Source: CBDHHC01 sp965263345 (GTDB lineage Bacteria > Pseudomonadota > Alphaproteobacteria > Rhizobiales > CBDHHC01). From it: a stretch of DNA of 64,000 bases. Location of the stretch: the NCBI GenBank assembly GCA_965263345.1, contig CBDHHC010000024.1, forward strand, positions 806,001-870,000, in the 5' to 3' direction. Positions 46,464-55,893 of the stretch are shown here, in pieces (the first letter of the stretch is position 1; every line of letters starts with the position of its first letter). Made by a program: the position numbers and the translations under genes. Under the pieces are notes generated by a model that had not been told where the DNA came from, made no database searches, and saw nothing but the letters and a program-made list of their open reading frames with translations.

Positions 46464-46878
46464 AGGTGTACACTCCCCCAGAAACGTTCCAATTGCTGTG
46501 CAATTTAGGATAGGCTATAGGTAAGGGGTTTCATAATCGTCTGAGTAGTTTGAAATATTGACTAATGTTAATTTTAAAAATCGATAACAAACCGTTTTAT
46601 TCTTTAAAATACAATACATCAGGGCGAAATGGGAATCACGATAATAGGTAAAGAACAATTTTTGAATTTAGATAATTGGCTTTATATTTTTACTAATTAA
46701 AAATAGTAAAGTGAATTCATAAAAGAAACGTCGATCCGAAGGCACTACTTTTTTAACTAAAGCAGGAAAATATACATACCATTTACTCATCTTCATAACT
46801 GAGGTGCCCCACAAACCACCTCTATAACATAATTCCCTCAATTCAAAAAAAATGAAACCTTTTTTTCTATCCTGCGTA
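46464..46878. other. intergenic region upstream of the fasciclin gene
   Basis: About 415 AT-rich bases without a credible gene. The right end holds CCTGCGTAACT (46871-46881), a motif also found upstream of the DUF4331 gene. Confidence 0.4.
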
Positions 46879-46881
46879 ACT
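46871..46881 (+). promoter_or_regulatory. candidate ECF promoter element before the fasciclin gene
   Basis: CCTGCGTAACT shares the 9-mer TGCGTAACT with the region upstream of the DUF4331 gene (58844-58852, minus strand). It may be the -35 element of the ECF sigma factor at 59591. This is inferred from two occurrences only. Confidence 0.35.
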
Positions 46882-47027
46882 GCTAGGAGAGCTTGGCATA
46901 TAACCAGGCCAGTTATCAAATAATGGAGACATGAAAAAATGAAATTTCGTGAAATACTGCTAGGAGAGCTTGGCATATAACCAGGCCAGTTATCAAATAA
47001 TGGAGACATGAAAAAATGAAATTTCGT
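46879..47027 (+). repeat. 77-bp tandem duplication of the fasciclin leader and first codons
   Basis: Bases 46879-46950 and 46956-47027 are identical over 72 bases, with 5 bases (GAAAT) between. The unit includes the ribosome binding site TGGAGA, the ATG and the first four codons (MKFR). The upstream copy would direct a 13-codon peptide, MKFREILLGELGI. Confidence 0.95.
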
Positions 47028-47591
47028 ATACTTACGATTGTTGCAGTATCACTCGGCCTAATAGGTGCAACATCTACTTTTGCAGCAGGGCACAAACAAA
47101 AGACCAATGAAACCGTAATGGTAGGTGGAGCCCCTATGTTCCCCCAAAAAAACATCATCGAGAATGCAGTGAATTCTAAGGACCACACAACTTTAGTTGC
47201 TGCAGTCAAAGCAGCTGGTTTGGTTAAGACACTACAGGGCAAAGGCCCATTTATGGTTTTTGCACCAACGAATAAGGCATTCTCTAAATTGCCAAAAGGA
47301 ACTGTTGAAACATTATTAAAACCTGAAAACAAAAAGCAACTGGTAAAAGTCCTGACCTATCACGTCGTCAGTGCAAATGCCCTAAGTGATGCAATTAAAA
47401 AAATGGTTGCTGATAGCAATGGCAAACATACCTTGAAAACAGTTGCTGGAGGTAAACTTTTTGTATCAGTTAAAGGTGAAAAAATTAACCTGACTGACGA
47501 AAAAGGCGGCACTGCAACTGTAACGATCGCAGATGTAAGACAATCTAATGGTGTCATTCATGTCATCGACAAGGTGTTACTCCCGAATTAA
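47016..47591 (+). CDS. exported fasciclin-domain protein
   Basis: A 191-aa protein with a signal peptide ending near STFAAG and one FAS1 domain. Conserved H1 and H2 motifs are visible: FMVFAPTNKAFSKLPKGTVE and VLTYHVVSANAL; the end SNGVIHVIDKVLLPN is classic. FAS1 proteins mediate adhesion or act as stress-induced surface proteins. TGGAGA precedes the ATG within the duplicated leader. In several bacteria fasciclin genes are controlled by a SigK-like ECF sigma factor, and such a pair exists about 12 kb away. MsrB follows behind a hairpin. Confidence 0.92.
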   Translation: MKFRILTIVAVSLGLIGATSTFAAGHKQKTNETVMVGGAPMFPQKNIIENAVNSKDHTTLVAAVKAAGLVKTLQGKGPFMVFAPTNKAFSKLPKGTVETLLKPENKKQLVKVLTYHVVSANALSDAIKKMVADSNGKHTLKTVAGGKLFVSVKGEKINLTDEKGGTATVTIADVRQSNGVIHVIDKVLLPN

Positions 47592-47608
47592 ACCTCGAAC
47601 CTTGTCAA

Positions 47609-47636
47609 AACCTTACGGCCTCAAAGCCGTAAGGTT
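47609..47636 (+). terminator. hairpin between the fasciclin gene and msrB
   Basis: A perfect 11-bp stem (AACCTTACGGC / GCCGTAAGGTT) with a 6-base loop. No T tract follows, so it may stop transcripts only partially and let some read into msrB. Confidence 0.6.
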
Positions 47637-47665
47637 ATCTCACTCATAAGAAAGGCTAAAAAATA

Positions 47666-48175
47666 ATGATGAGCCGTCGTACATTAATCTTAACATCAAT
47701 GGGACTACTCGGCGCTACTGCCCTACCTGCTGGCTTTTATTTCTATCGTTCTCAAAACAAAACTCTTGTTCGCAAGGGAAGGTTTGAAATTGAAAAAACA
47801 GAAGAAGAATGGAAAAGAATTTTAACACCCAACCAGTTTGCCGTTTTAAGAAAACATGGAACAGAGCGAGAAGGCACAAGTCCATTATTGAAGGAAAAAA
47901 GAAAAGGCGTTTACCAATGTGCTGGCTGTAAGTTACCTGTCTATCGTTCCCAAGATAAATATGATAGCGGAACCGGTTGGCCAAGTTTCATAAGGGCCAT
48001 CCCTAATAATATAGGCACCCAGGAAGATAATTCAGCCTTCTTAACCAGAACAGAAGTTCATTGCAGACGCTGCGGAGGCCACCTCGGACATGTTTTTGAC
48101 GATGGCCCGGCACCTACAGGAAAAAGACACTGCATAAATGGCCTCGCACTTATATTCATTGCAGATAAAGCATAA
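47666..48175 (+). CDS. msrB: peptide-methionine (R)-S-oxide reductase, exported
   Basis: A 169-aa MsrB that reduces methionine-R-sulfoxide. The N-terminus MMSRRTLILTSMGLLGATAL is a Tat-like signal with twin arginine, so the enzyme acts in the periplasm or as a membrane-anchored protein. Zinc cysteines are in YQCAGCKLP and HCRRCGGHLG. The catalytic Cys lies in KRHCINGLAL and DSGTGWPSF is the substrate loop. Co-location with the fasciclin gene suggests a shared envelope stress response. Confidence 0.92.
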   Translation: MMSRRTLILTSMGLLGATALPAGFYFYRSQNKTLVRKGRFEIEKTEEEWKRILTPNQFAVLRKHGTEREGTSPLLKEKRKGVYQCAGCKLPVYRSQDKYDSGTGWPSFIRAIPNNIGTQEDNSAFLTRTEVHCRRCGGHLGHVFDDGPAPTGKRHCINGLALIFIADKA

Positions 48176-48187
48176 AAAATTTTGGCT

Positions 48188-48212
48188 GCGTTACGGCTTT
48201 GCCTAACGCACC
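48188..48212. repeat. palindromic repeat, inverted copy of 34032-34060
   Basis: GCGTTACGGCTTTGCCTAACGCACC is the reverse complement of the 34032 element apart from a one-base difference in the bulge. It lies between the convergent msrB and EamA-type genes and could serve as a shared terminator. Confidence 0.75.
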
Positions 48213-48228
48213 GCAACAACCATACCCA

Positions 48229-49104
48229 TCACCTACGCAACACCTTATCCATAAGCTCTTTAGAAAAAATAATCACAAGCCCAGCTAACACCCCAATCAC
48301 ACCTAACAAACGATAAACACCAAAATCTTCTCCTAAGAAAATTGAAGAAAACACCATCCCAAAAACAGGAACCATAAGTGAAAAAGGAGCAACTTTTGCC
48401 GCTGGATATGTCTTTAATAAAAACCCCCAGGCTGTAAAACCAAAAATTGTCGCGGGAAACACAACATATAAAAGTGAACCAACACTAAAAATAGAAAGCT
48501 TTGATAAAGCACCAAATATGACATCCGGGCCTTCAAGATTATAGGATAATATAAAAAGAGGAATAGGTGGAATAAGGCTCATATAAATAATAAAGCGCAA
48601 CATATTCACAGAACCAGCGCTTTTCATAAGAAGATTAGAAACAGCCCAGGTCGCACCAGAAAGCACGACAAGCACCAGACCTGTTAAAACAGAAACCTCT
48701 TCAAAAGTAAGTGTAATAAGACCAATACCTAAAAAGGCAATAAATATCCCCAACCACTCTGACGAACTTGGCATTTCACGAAATAAAACGGCAGCGAACA
48801 ACACAGTAAAAAAGGCCTGACATTGTAACACAACCGAAGCAATCCCCGCTGGTACACCAATATCAATTCCAACAAACAACAAAGAAAATTTAACAACACC
48901 AAGAACAAGACCAACAGCAATGATAACACTCCAAGGAGCATCCCGAGCACCAATCAAAAAAATTACCGGTATGACAGTCAATGTGAAGCGAAGAGCGGAA
49001 AACAAAAACGGTGGAAAATCCTGTAAGCCAGTTTTAATCGCAACAAAATTAAAACCCCAAACCATCGTCACAATGACAGCCAACAGGATATGTGAAAGTG
49101 GCAT
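48229..49104 (-). CDS. DMT (EamA) family transporter
   Basis: A 291-aa protein with ten hydrophobic helices in two EamA repeats. VTMVWGFNFVAIKTGLQDFP at the N-terminus and TAWGFLLKTYPAAKVAPFSL in the second repeat fit the drug/metabolite exporter superfamily, often amino-acid or metabolite exporters. GAGG precedes the ATG. It follows the DUF1467 gene by 8 bases. Confidence 0.88.
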   Translation of the reverse strand: MPLSHILLAVIVTMVWGFNFVAIKTGLQDFPPFLFSALRFTLTVIPVIFLIGARDAPWSVIIAVGLVLGVVKFSLLFVGIDIGVPAGIASVVLQCQAFFTVLFAAVLFREMPSSSEWLGIFIAFLGIGLITLTFEEVSVLTGLVLVVLSGATWAVSNLLMKSAGSVNMLRFIIYMSLIPPIPLFILSYNLEGPDVIFGALSKLSIFSVGSLLYVVFPATIFGFTAWGFLLKTYPAAKVAPFSLMVPVFGMVFSSIFLGEDFGVYRLLGVIGVLAGLVIIFSKELMDKVLRR

Positions 49105-49112
49105 ACCAGCCT

Positions 49113-49364
49113 CTAAATAGGAAAATTATCTAAATCAATTAACTTATATTCATAAGTGAAATAAATCCCAGCAAATACAATGGCAGAAATCACAGTTGTC
49201 AAAATCATCTTTTTAAGCAATTTTGGATCGCTGGGCGCAGCGCCTTCCGTACCTGGTGCAACCTCCCCGTCTTCTTCCTGTGTCCGTATACCCAGGGGTA
49301 AAACGGTAAACAACACCATCCACCAGCAAATAAAATAAATAGCAATCCCAAAGCCAATACTCAT
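49113..49364 (-). CDS. DUF1467 family small membrane protein
   Basis: An 83-aa protein with two membrane helices. The pattern YFICWWMVLFTVLPLGIRTQ followed by an acidic stretch, then a C-terminal helix and YEYKLIDLDNFPI, is typical of DUF1467 proteins, widespread in Alphaproteobacteria and of unknown function. Probably in an operon with the EamA gene. Confidence 0.9.
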   Translation of the reverse strand: MSIGFGIAIYFICWWMVLFTVLPLGIRTQEEDGEVAPGTEGAAPSDPKLLKKMILTTVISAIVFAGIYFTYEYKLIDLDNFPI

Positions 49365-49451
49365 AAAGTTCTCCAGTTTGAAACGAGTGGACTATTGCTT
49401 TACTCTAAATTGAGGTAATTCTCAAGATGGACAATAATTTAATGAGGCATT

Positions 49452-49985
49452 ATGGACTCTCTTCTCACAACCATCAAATATCTCACCAACAAAGTCCCCA
49501 GACGTGTTCTTGATATTGGCGCACGCAATTGTCATATCGCACGCCAATTTAAAGAAGCTGGTGCTGACTATGTTATGGCCATAGATTCTCATCAGCCCCC
49601 GGATGATATCAATTTGCAAGATATTGACTTTCAACAAACCAAATTTGAGGATTTACAAACCAAAAAATGCTTTGATCTCGTCATCGCACGACTTGTCTCT
49701 CACGGCGTCAGCTATCAACCGCCTGAGTTCATAGACGAACTCTTGAATATAACAAAGCATGATGGCCTGATCTACGTAACATTCTTTGGCAATGAAGATG
49801 AATGGGCTCCAAAGCCGATCATTAAAGCCATAACTCTAACCAACGCACAATCAATCATATCTGATAAAAAACTTCACATTTTACACCAATCTGAAATAAA
49901 ATGGCATGGACCAACCTACGAAGGAGCTATGAAAAACTGGCACATTCTGGCATTTCTTCTCTCACGTAATAAAACGATTACATAA
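49452..49985 (+). CDS. class I SAM-dependent methyltransferase
   Basis: A 177-aa small methyltransferase. Motif I RVLDIGARNCHIARQF lies at about 18-33, YVMAIDSH is the acidic-loop region, and FDLVIARLVSHGV is motif IV-like. The substrate is unknown. GAGG is 5 bases before the ATG. It precedes chrA by 51 bases, so the two may be co-transcribed. Confidence 0.78.
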   Translation: MDSLLTTIKYLTNKVPRRVLDIGARNCHIARQFKEAGADYVMAIDSHQPPDDINLQDIDFQQTKFEDLQTKKCFDLVIARLVSHGVSYQPPEFIDELLNITKHDGLIYVTFFGNEDEWAPKPIIKAITLTNAQSIISDKKLHILHQSEIKWHGPTYEGAMKNWHILAFLLSRNKTIT

Positions 49986-50036
49986 ATAATATACTCAAAA
50001 TGGAATAACCCTAACATCGATGATATAGGCAAACTA

Positions 50037-51263
50037 ATGAACGATAAAGACGCCGCAGCACAATCTAAAAACATACAGAAACACTCATTTCTTGAAGTTT
50101 TTCTCGTATTTCTAAGGCTTGGGCTAACCTCATTTGGAGGTCCTGTGGCGCATATCGGATATTTCAGAGAAGAATTTGTCAATCAACGAAAATGGCTAAG
50201 CGATAAAGCCTATGCAGATCTTGTCGCCCTCTGCCAATTCTTACCAGGACCAGCAAGTAGCCAGGTCGGCCTGGCAATCGGCCTCTCCCGAGCAGGTTAT
50301 GCAGGAGCTTTAGCAGCTTGGACAGCTTTTACTCTCCCCTCAGCTTTCCTTCTAGCTTTTTTCGCTTTCGGTTTAGGCACAATAGATGCAACCACAGCTG
50401 GTCCATGGATTAACGGATTGAAAATCGCAGCAGTCGCGGTCGTCGCTAATGCTGTGCTTGGTATGGCACAATCTTTAGCGCCAGATAGAGAACGTGCAAC
50501 TTTAGCCGTTGGTGCCGCGATACTCGCTCTCTTAATACCATCTGCTCTAGGTCAGATCAGTGGTATAATCATTGGGGGACTTGTCGGTGTATTTTTACTT
50601 AGAGACACAGACAAAAACATAGATGATACAGCCCTGCCCCTCTCAATAAGAAAACGAACAGGTGCCATTGCCCTTATCGTATTTTTTATTCTGCTCTTTG
50701 GTTTACCCCTCTTGGCAGCACAAATGAATTCACAGGTTTTTAGTCTTTTTGACTCATTTTATCGATCAGGCGCATTAGTGTTTGGTGGAGGTCACGTTGT
50801 CCTTCCTCTACTCCAAGCCGAAGTCGTTCCAAATGGCCTGGTAACGAATGAACAATTCCTGGCCGGTTATGGAGCTGCCCAAGCCATCCCTGGACCGCTT
50901 TTCACGTTTTCAGCATATTTAGGGGCCCTCATTAATGGTTGGACAGGCGTAGCTCTCTGCTTATTAGCAATCTTCCTGCCTTCCGCACTTCTTGTCATTG
51001 GTGCACTACCATTCTGGAACATTTTAAGACGTAAACCAGTAATCCAATCCGCCATGCTAGGAGTAAACGCTGCTGTCGTGGGATTACTTCTCGCAGCTCT
51101 CTACAATCCTGTCTTCACTTCAGGCATAAAAAACGCTCAAGATTTCGCACTGGGCATCACAGCATTCCTAATGCTATTCATGTGGCGTGTCTCATCTTGG
51201 ATTGTCGTTTTATTCTGCGCTTTAGTGGCTTGGGGAGCACCAATAGTAATCGGCCTTTTGTAA
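50037..51263 (+). CDS. chrA: chromate efflux transporter
   Basis: A 408-aa two-domain CHR-family protein. The first repeat holds SFGGPVAHIGYFREEFV and FLPGPASSQVGLAIG, the second FGGGHVVLPLLQAEVV and AAQAIPGPLFTFSAYLG; this duplicated pattern is diagnostic. It exports chromate (or sulfate-like anions). AGGC precedes the ATG. Confidence 0.92.
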   Translation: MNDKDAAAQSKNIQKHSFLEVFLVFLRLGLTSFGGPVAHIGYFREEFVNQRKWLSDKAYADLVALCQFLPGPASSQVGLAIGLSRAGYAGALAAWTAFTLPSAFLLAFFAFGLGTIDATTAGPWINGLKIAAVAVVANAVLGMAQSLAPDRERATLAVGAAILALLIPSALGQISGIIIGGLVGVFLLRDTDKNIDDTALPLSIRKRTGAIALIVFFILLFGLPLLAAQMNSQVFSLFDSFYRSGALVFGGGHVVLPLLQAEVVPNGLVTNEQFLAGYGAAQAIPGPLFTFSAYLGALINGWTGVALCLLAIFLPSALLVIGALPFWNILRRKPVIQSAMLGVNAAVVGLLLAALYNPVFTSGIKNAQDFALGITAFLMLFMWRVSSWIVVLFCALVAWGAPIVIGLL

Positions 51264-51460
51264 TAGAAATAATATAATAAATACCATAATAAAGATTTGG
51301 ACTTTCCATAAACAAAGGATATCCAGTAAATATCGACCTTTGCGATTTAAAAAAACATAGTCGTCAAATTTTAAATATCAAAATGCCTCATTTTACAACT
51401 TAATCAAAAAATACAGTGCCGAGAATACTAATATAATAATTATCAGTCCTGAGGTTTCCA

Positions 51461-54400
51461 ATGATATTCCATAAACCCATTCATTTTCTTGTTTTCTTAC
51501 TCGGTTTTATTTTCTCTCTTAATCACCAATCTATAGCCCAGTCTTCAACCGCTGACGAGTTGCAAGAATTACTTAAATTACAAACCGAGTTTATGAAAAA
51601 ATCTGATGTCCTAATGAAAGCAGGCAAATATAAAGAAGCAATAAAGCTGGGAAATAAGTATAAAGAGATTATGAATGTGGAAACATTCAGAATTGAAAGC
51701 AGAAAACTCCATAACCAGGGCAATTATCAGGAAGCTGCAAAAATTGCTCGTAAAGCTGTTGCCCAAGCTGAAAAAATATATAGCAACAAACACCGTAAAT
51801 ATGCCTTAGCCCTCAGCGTGCTCTCCGTTATATATCAAACACAAGGTTATTACAGTAAAGCGGAACCAATCGCGCAACAGGCACTTGAAATATTTCAGAC
51901 TCAAAATGACAAACTGTTAGGCAGAACCTTACAAGGTTTAGCGGATATATATCGAGCACAAGGGCGTTATATCAAAGCTGAAAAATTTTACAAACTGGCC
52001 TTAACAGATGCTGAAAAAAAATTAGGTTTTGAAGATGAAGAAGTTGGACAAATAATCAACAATTTAGCTTTTTTGTACAGTAAAAATATCGAGAATTACG
52101 ATGAAGCAGAGAAACTTTTTAAAAGAGCCTATAATTTATTTGAAAAAAAAGTTAATTCTTCTGCAATTTTAAAATTTCGTAATACAGGCCATTTTACAGC
52201 AACCATAGCTAACCTTGGAGATTTATATCGAAAACAAGGACGTTATGATTTAGCAGAATCTTTCATACGGAAATCATTATCTCTAAACGAAAAAAGATTT
52301 GGGAAAAACCACCCCTATCTGGGCACTGATTTTTATAATCTGTCTAACCTTTATAAAAACCTAAAAAAATATTCTGAGGCAGAGAAATTTATCAGACAGG
52401 CAACAGAAATCGAGATAAAATCTTATGGAAAAGATCATCGCTACATCGCAGATAATCTTCACACCTTAGCTGATTTATATCACATCCAAAAAAAATATAG
52501 TGAAGCTGAAAAATCATATTTAGAATCAATGAGAATCCGTAAAAATGTATATGGAGAGCGGCACCCTATCTTTGCCGAAACAATTAATGATTTAGGGAAA
52601 TTATATTTTGCTGAGAAGAATTGGAAAGATTCCTATAAACTTCTAAAAGAAGGAACGGATGTTTATTCCCAACATACAAAACAGGCAAATTCAAAAAAAC
52701 AGTTTGGTAAGAAAAAGAATACAACACACAAACAAAGCTCATCATATAAAAACCTTATAAAAGCAGCTTACCGTCTATCAGAACAAGATAGCAGAGAAAA
52801 AAAACCTATAACCTACGAAACTTTCCTAAAAGCCCAATGGGTCAATGGTGCTGGAGCCTCATCAGCCCTTTCTCAAATGGCAGCACGTTTTTCTAAAGGC
52901 AATGGTAAGTTAGCGCAACTAATCCGTGAAAGACAGGATAAACAGAGTGAGTGGCAAGCCCTTGATAAAGAATTGATTGCCGTTAAATCACAAAAACAAA
53001 AACAGAGAAATATAGAAACAGAAAATCAAATTCAACAACATCTATTGAAGTTGGAAAGCCGCATTACACAAATTGATAATATACTTAAAAAAGAGTTTCC
53101 TGAATATATTGCTTTGGCAAACCCAGCCCCCTTGAGTATCCAAGACGCCCAAGCTCAATTGCAAGGCGATGAAGTTCTCGTGTATTTTGTTGATACAGCC
53201 GAACTGGAAAATGCAACAGAAGAAACCTTTATATGGTTTATCAGCAAAACAGATGTGAAATGGATAAGATCATCATTAGGTAGCAAGAGCCTTGATACAG
53301 CTGTCAAAACTTTAAGATGTGGATTGGACTCTGAAAGTTGGATAAATGAAAAAAAGGTCCAGGATTGCAATAAACTTCTAGATACAAACTTTAAGTATAA
53401 TGATTATTTAAAGGGTCAACCACTTCCTTTAAATACAACATTATCTCACAAACTTTATCAGGAGTTTTTTGGAGATGTAAAAGATATAATCCATAATAAA
53501 AAACTTCTTCTGGTTCCCTCTGGCCCTCTAACCAGCTTACCCTTTCAAATATTGCTTACAGAACCGCCAAAACCTGGAACAAACTATCAAGATATGAAGT
53601 GGATTATAAATGATCATGATATAACCATTCTCCCCTCAGTCTCCAGCTTAAAAGCTCTAAGAAGAACGTTAAAACCGAGTGCTGCAACTCACCAATATCT
53701 TGGAATTGGCAACCCGCTACTATCAGGACCAAAAGAAACAGATAAAAGCGCTTGGAACAAACAAAATTGTAATTTCAATGAAGCAACTAAAACTATAAAG
53801 GTTGCAAAATGGGATTCAATAGAAAATATTACAAAGTTTTTCTCAAGAGGACAAGTCAATCTAACTTTACTTAAACGACAACACCCACTCCCCGAAACAG
53901 CCGATGAGCTCTGTGCCGTCGCACAAGTATTGGGAGCTTCGGAAAAATCAGTTGTGCTTGGAGCCAAAGCAACAGAAGGAAATATAAAAAAGTTTTCCAA
54001 TGTTGGCATGCTGAAACAAATGAAGATTATCCATTTCGCAACACATGGACTACTCGCAGGAGAAACAGAAAGTCTGATCAAAAATCAAGCTGAACCAAGT
54101 TTACTACTCACCCCACCAAACAAAGCATCTAACTTTGATGACGGCTTGCTAACAGCTTCTGAAATCACACAATTAAAACTTGATGCAGATTGGGTTATCC
54201 TTTCAGCATGCAATACCGCAGGAGGTGAAAAGCCAGGAGCTGAAGCAATGTCGGGATTAGCACGGGCATTTTTCTATTCAGGTGCCCGAGCTTTATTAGT
54301 CTCTCACTGGTACGTTGATTCAAATGCTACAGTTGCCCTGATTACGAAAAGCTTCGAGGCATTAAAAAAACGACCACAACTTGGACGCTCTGGCGCACTC

Positions 54401-54499
54401 AGGGTTGCAATACAGGATCTAATAAAGTCCAAACAATATTCTCATCCGGAATATTGGGCACCATTCATAGTTGTTGGAGAAGGTGCAAAATTACAGTAA
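51461..54499 (+). CDS. TPR - CHAT domain protein
   Basis: A 1012-aa exported or membrane-anchored protein (signal-like FLVFLLGFIFSLNHQSIAQ). Residues about 40-420 carry around eight TPR units (for example LADIYRAQGRYIKAEKFYKL; LGDLYRKQGRYDLAESFI). A charged coiled-coil-like stretch follows at about 480-540. The C-terminal CHAT peptidase domain has the caspase-like dyad His862 (IHFATHGLL) and Cys917 (LSACNTAGGEK). CHAT proteases act in programmed death or regulated cleavage, but the substrate is not evident here and no gasdermin-like gene is adjacent. GAGG lies 7 bases before the ATG. Confidence 0.88.
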   Translation: MIFHKPIHFLVFLLGFIFSLNHQSIAQSSTADELQELLKLQTEFMKKSDVLMKAGKYKEAIKLGNKYKEIMNVETFRIESRKLHNQGNYQEAAKIARKAVAQAEKIYSNKHRKYALALSVLSVIYQTQGYYSKAEPIAQQALEIFQTQNDKLLGRTLQGLADIYRAQGRYIKAEKFYKLALTDAEKKLGFEDEEVGQIINNLAFLYSKNIENYDEAEKLFKRAYNLFEKKVNSSAILKFRNTGHFTATIANLGDLYRKQGRYDLAESFIRKSLSLNEKRFGKNHPYLGTDFYNLSNLYKNLKKYSEAEKFIRQATEIEIKSYGKDHRYIADNLHTLADLYHIQKKYSEAEKSYLESMRIRKNVYGERHPIFAETINDLGKLYFAEKNWKDSYKLLKEGTDVYSQHTKQANSKKQFGKKKNTTHKQSSSYKNLIKAAYRLSEQDSREKKPITYETFLKAQWVNGAGASSALSQMAARFSKGNGKLAQLIRERQDKQSEWQALDKELIAVKSQKQKQRNIETENQIQQHLLKLESRITQIDNILKKEFPEYIALANPAPLSIQDAQAQLQGDEVLVYFVDTAELENATEETFIWFISKTDVKWIRSSLGSKSLDTAVKTLRCGLDSESWINEKKVQDCNKLLDTNFKYNDYLKGQPLPLNTTLSHKLYQEFFGDVKDIIHNKKLLLVPSGPLTSLPFQILLTEPPKPGTNYQDMKWIINDHDITILPSVSSLKALRRTLKPSAATHQYLGIGNPLLSGPKETDKSAWNKQNCNFNEATKTIKVAKWDSIENITKFFSRGQVNLTLLKRQHPLPETADELCAVAQVLGASEKSVVLGAKATEGNIKKFSNVGMLKQMKIIHFATHGLLAGETESLIKNQAEPSLLLTPPNKASNFDDGLLTASEITQLKLDADWVILSACNTAGGEKPGAEAMSGLARAFFYSGARALLVSHWYVDSNATVALITKSFEALKKRPQLGRSGALRVAIQDLIKSKQYSHPEYWAPFIVVGEGAKLQ

Positions 54500-54540
54500 A
54501 ATAATATAGCAATAGGCTTAGAAAATCATAACATAGTTTT

Positions 54541-55371
54541 CTAAGCCTCAAGCGGATGAATTCCTGTCAAACACACAATGCCATCTGAACACGTAAGTGC
54601 AATATCATTGGCATGCCCCATAATAACGGCACCTGCACCATATTCATGATCCTCTTGCCAACAAATCGCTTTTGTAATTTTAAAAGTCGCGTCACCTATT
54701 TTTGCCCGCACACCATAACGACCAAAAGCGCGAACCATAAGATCTATTTCATTAGCAGTCATATCCCAATGTACATCCCTCTGGCTGATTTCAGACGCAG
54801 TCCAATAACTTCCCGCTTCTCCTTGTGATTTAGCAGCATCCCAGAAACAATCGATATCGGATACAAACTGAGTCATCAATTTAACTGCAGAATACATATG
54901 TTTTATTGAAAGCGAGTCATGGTTTTCATTAGGCTGCAATGCAAACTCCTGTTGTAATATGATATCTCCCTCATCATATCCGTCAGTAATTTTATGAAAT
55001 GTCATCCCACTTCTTGTCTCTTGTCGTAATATGCTAACAGGGATTGGGTTTGGACCTCGTCCAATTGGCAGCAAAGAAGGATGCATATTCAAATGATATT
55101 TAGGCAAATGTGCAGTTGGTACTTTATGAGGGTAAAACCCGACAACTAACAACTCCAGCCCCTCTTCAATAAGTTTGCTTAGATCAGCCTGCTCTATTTT
55201 ACCGTCAATTTCAGTAACATTTTCTTGGCGGCATAATTCCTTCACGCTTTGATTATAATTATATAGATTGTCGCGTTCAGGAACCCAAGCGCCTACTAGC
55301 TCATGCCCATGTCCCAAAAGAAGATTGTAACAATCAATAAAAAAATCATCGCCAGCAAATGCAAATTTCAT
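54541..55371 (-). CDS. formyltransferase family protein
   Basis: A 276-aa formyl_trans_N-type protein. Catalytic elements: LNMHPSLLPIGRGPNPI with Asn and His, then MTFHKITDGYDEGDII with the Asp. The C-terminal part (from about 190) resembles the Fmt C-terminal domain. It is shorter than Fmt, so the substrate may be a sugar nucleotide or an amino group other than Met-tRNA. AAGGG precedes the ATG. It lies close behind the truncated HupE-like gene. Confidence 0.8.
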   Translation of the reverse strand: MKFAFAGDDFFIDCYNLLLGHGHELVGAWVPERDNLYNYNQSVKELCRQENVTEIDGKIEQADLSKLIEEGLELLVVGFYPHKVPTAHLPKYHLNMHPSLLPIGRGPNPIPVSILRQETRSGMTFHKITDGYDEGDIILQQEFALQPNENHDSLSIKHMYSAVKLMTQFVSDIDCFWDAAKSQGEAGSYWTASEISQRDVHWDMTANEIDLMVRAFGRYGVRAKIGDATFKITKAICWQEDHEYGAGAVIMGHANDIALTCSDGIVCLTGIHPLEA

Positions 55372-55389
55372 ATAAAAAGCCCTTATGTG

Positions 55390-55893
55390 TTATTTCAAAT
55401 CCCCCGTATTCAGGCGGATATACCTTTTATTGAAATTCAATGACATTTTTTTGTTTTTATTAAATTTTATTTTAACAACATGCTGCGGATTAAATTCAAA
55501 CATAAAATTATAAGAAATGGAAAAGTCTTTTGCAGATGAAGTGCAATTAAAAGCTGTTCTTAAAACAGCATAGGCTTCACGATAATAAGTATCTATAAGC
55601 AGTTCTATGTCCTGCTTCTGACATTTTTTACCGCCAGTTTTAATGTCAAGATATTTTGACATTAAGCTGGAAATCGTTTTTTCCTTAACTTTAACTTCCC
55701 TCCAAATAATTTTGCCATCATTATTAATATCCAAACCAATAACTTTTTCTAAATCTTTAAGTGAAATATACCACTCAAAATTTATATGATTTTTTTTCAT
55801 ACCTAGCTTGATATAACTATGACTATTGACATGTGCAAAACTATGGGTACTCCATAATAAGCTAAATAAAAAAAACAAAACTCTAACTTTCAT
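55390..55893 (-). CDS. HupE/UreJ-like N-terminal domain only, exported
   Basis: A 167-aa protein with a signal peptide (VRVLFFLFSLLWSTHSFAHV). The mature part matches what I recall as the periplasmic N-terminal domain of large HupE/UreJ proteins: EWYISLKDLEKVIGLDINND with an EF-hand-like loop DINNDGKIIWREV, and C-terminal Cys residues. The polytopic HupE membrane domain that normally follows is absent, as only 18 bases separate it from the next gene. It overlaps the TPR gene by 11 bases. AGGAG lies 7 bases before the ATG. Confidence 0.6.
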   Translation of the reverse strand: MKVRVLFFLFSLLWSTHSFAHVNSHSYIKLGMKKNHINFEWYISLKDLEKVIGLDINNDGKIIWREVKVKEKTISSLMSKYLDIKTGGKKCQKQDIELLIDTYYREAYAVLRTAFNCTSSAKDFSISYNFMFEFNPQHVVKIKFNKNKKMSLNFNKRYIRLNTGDLK

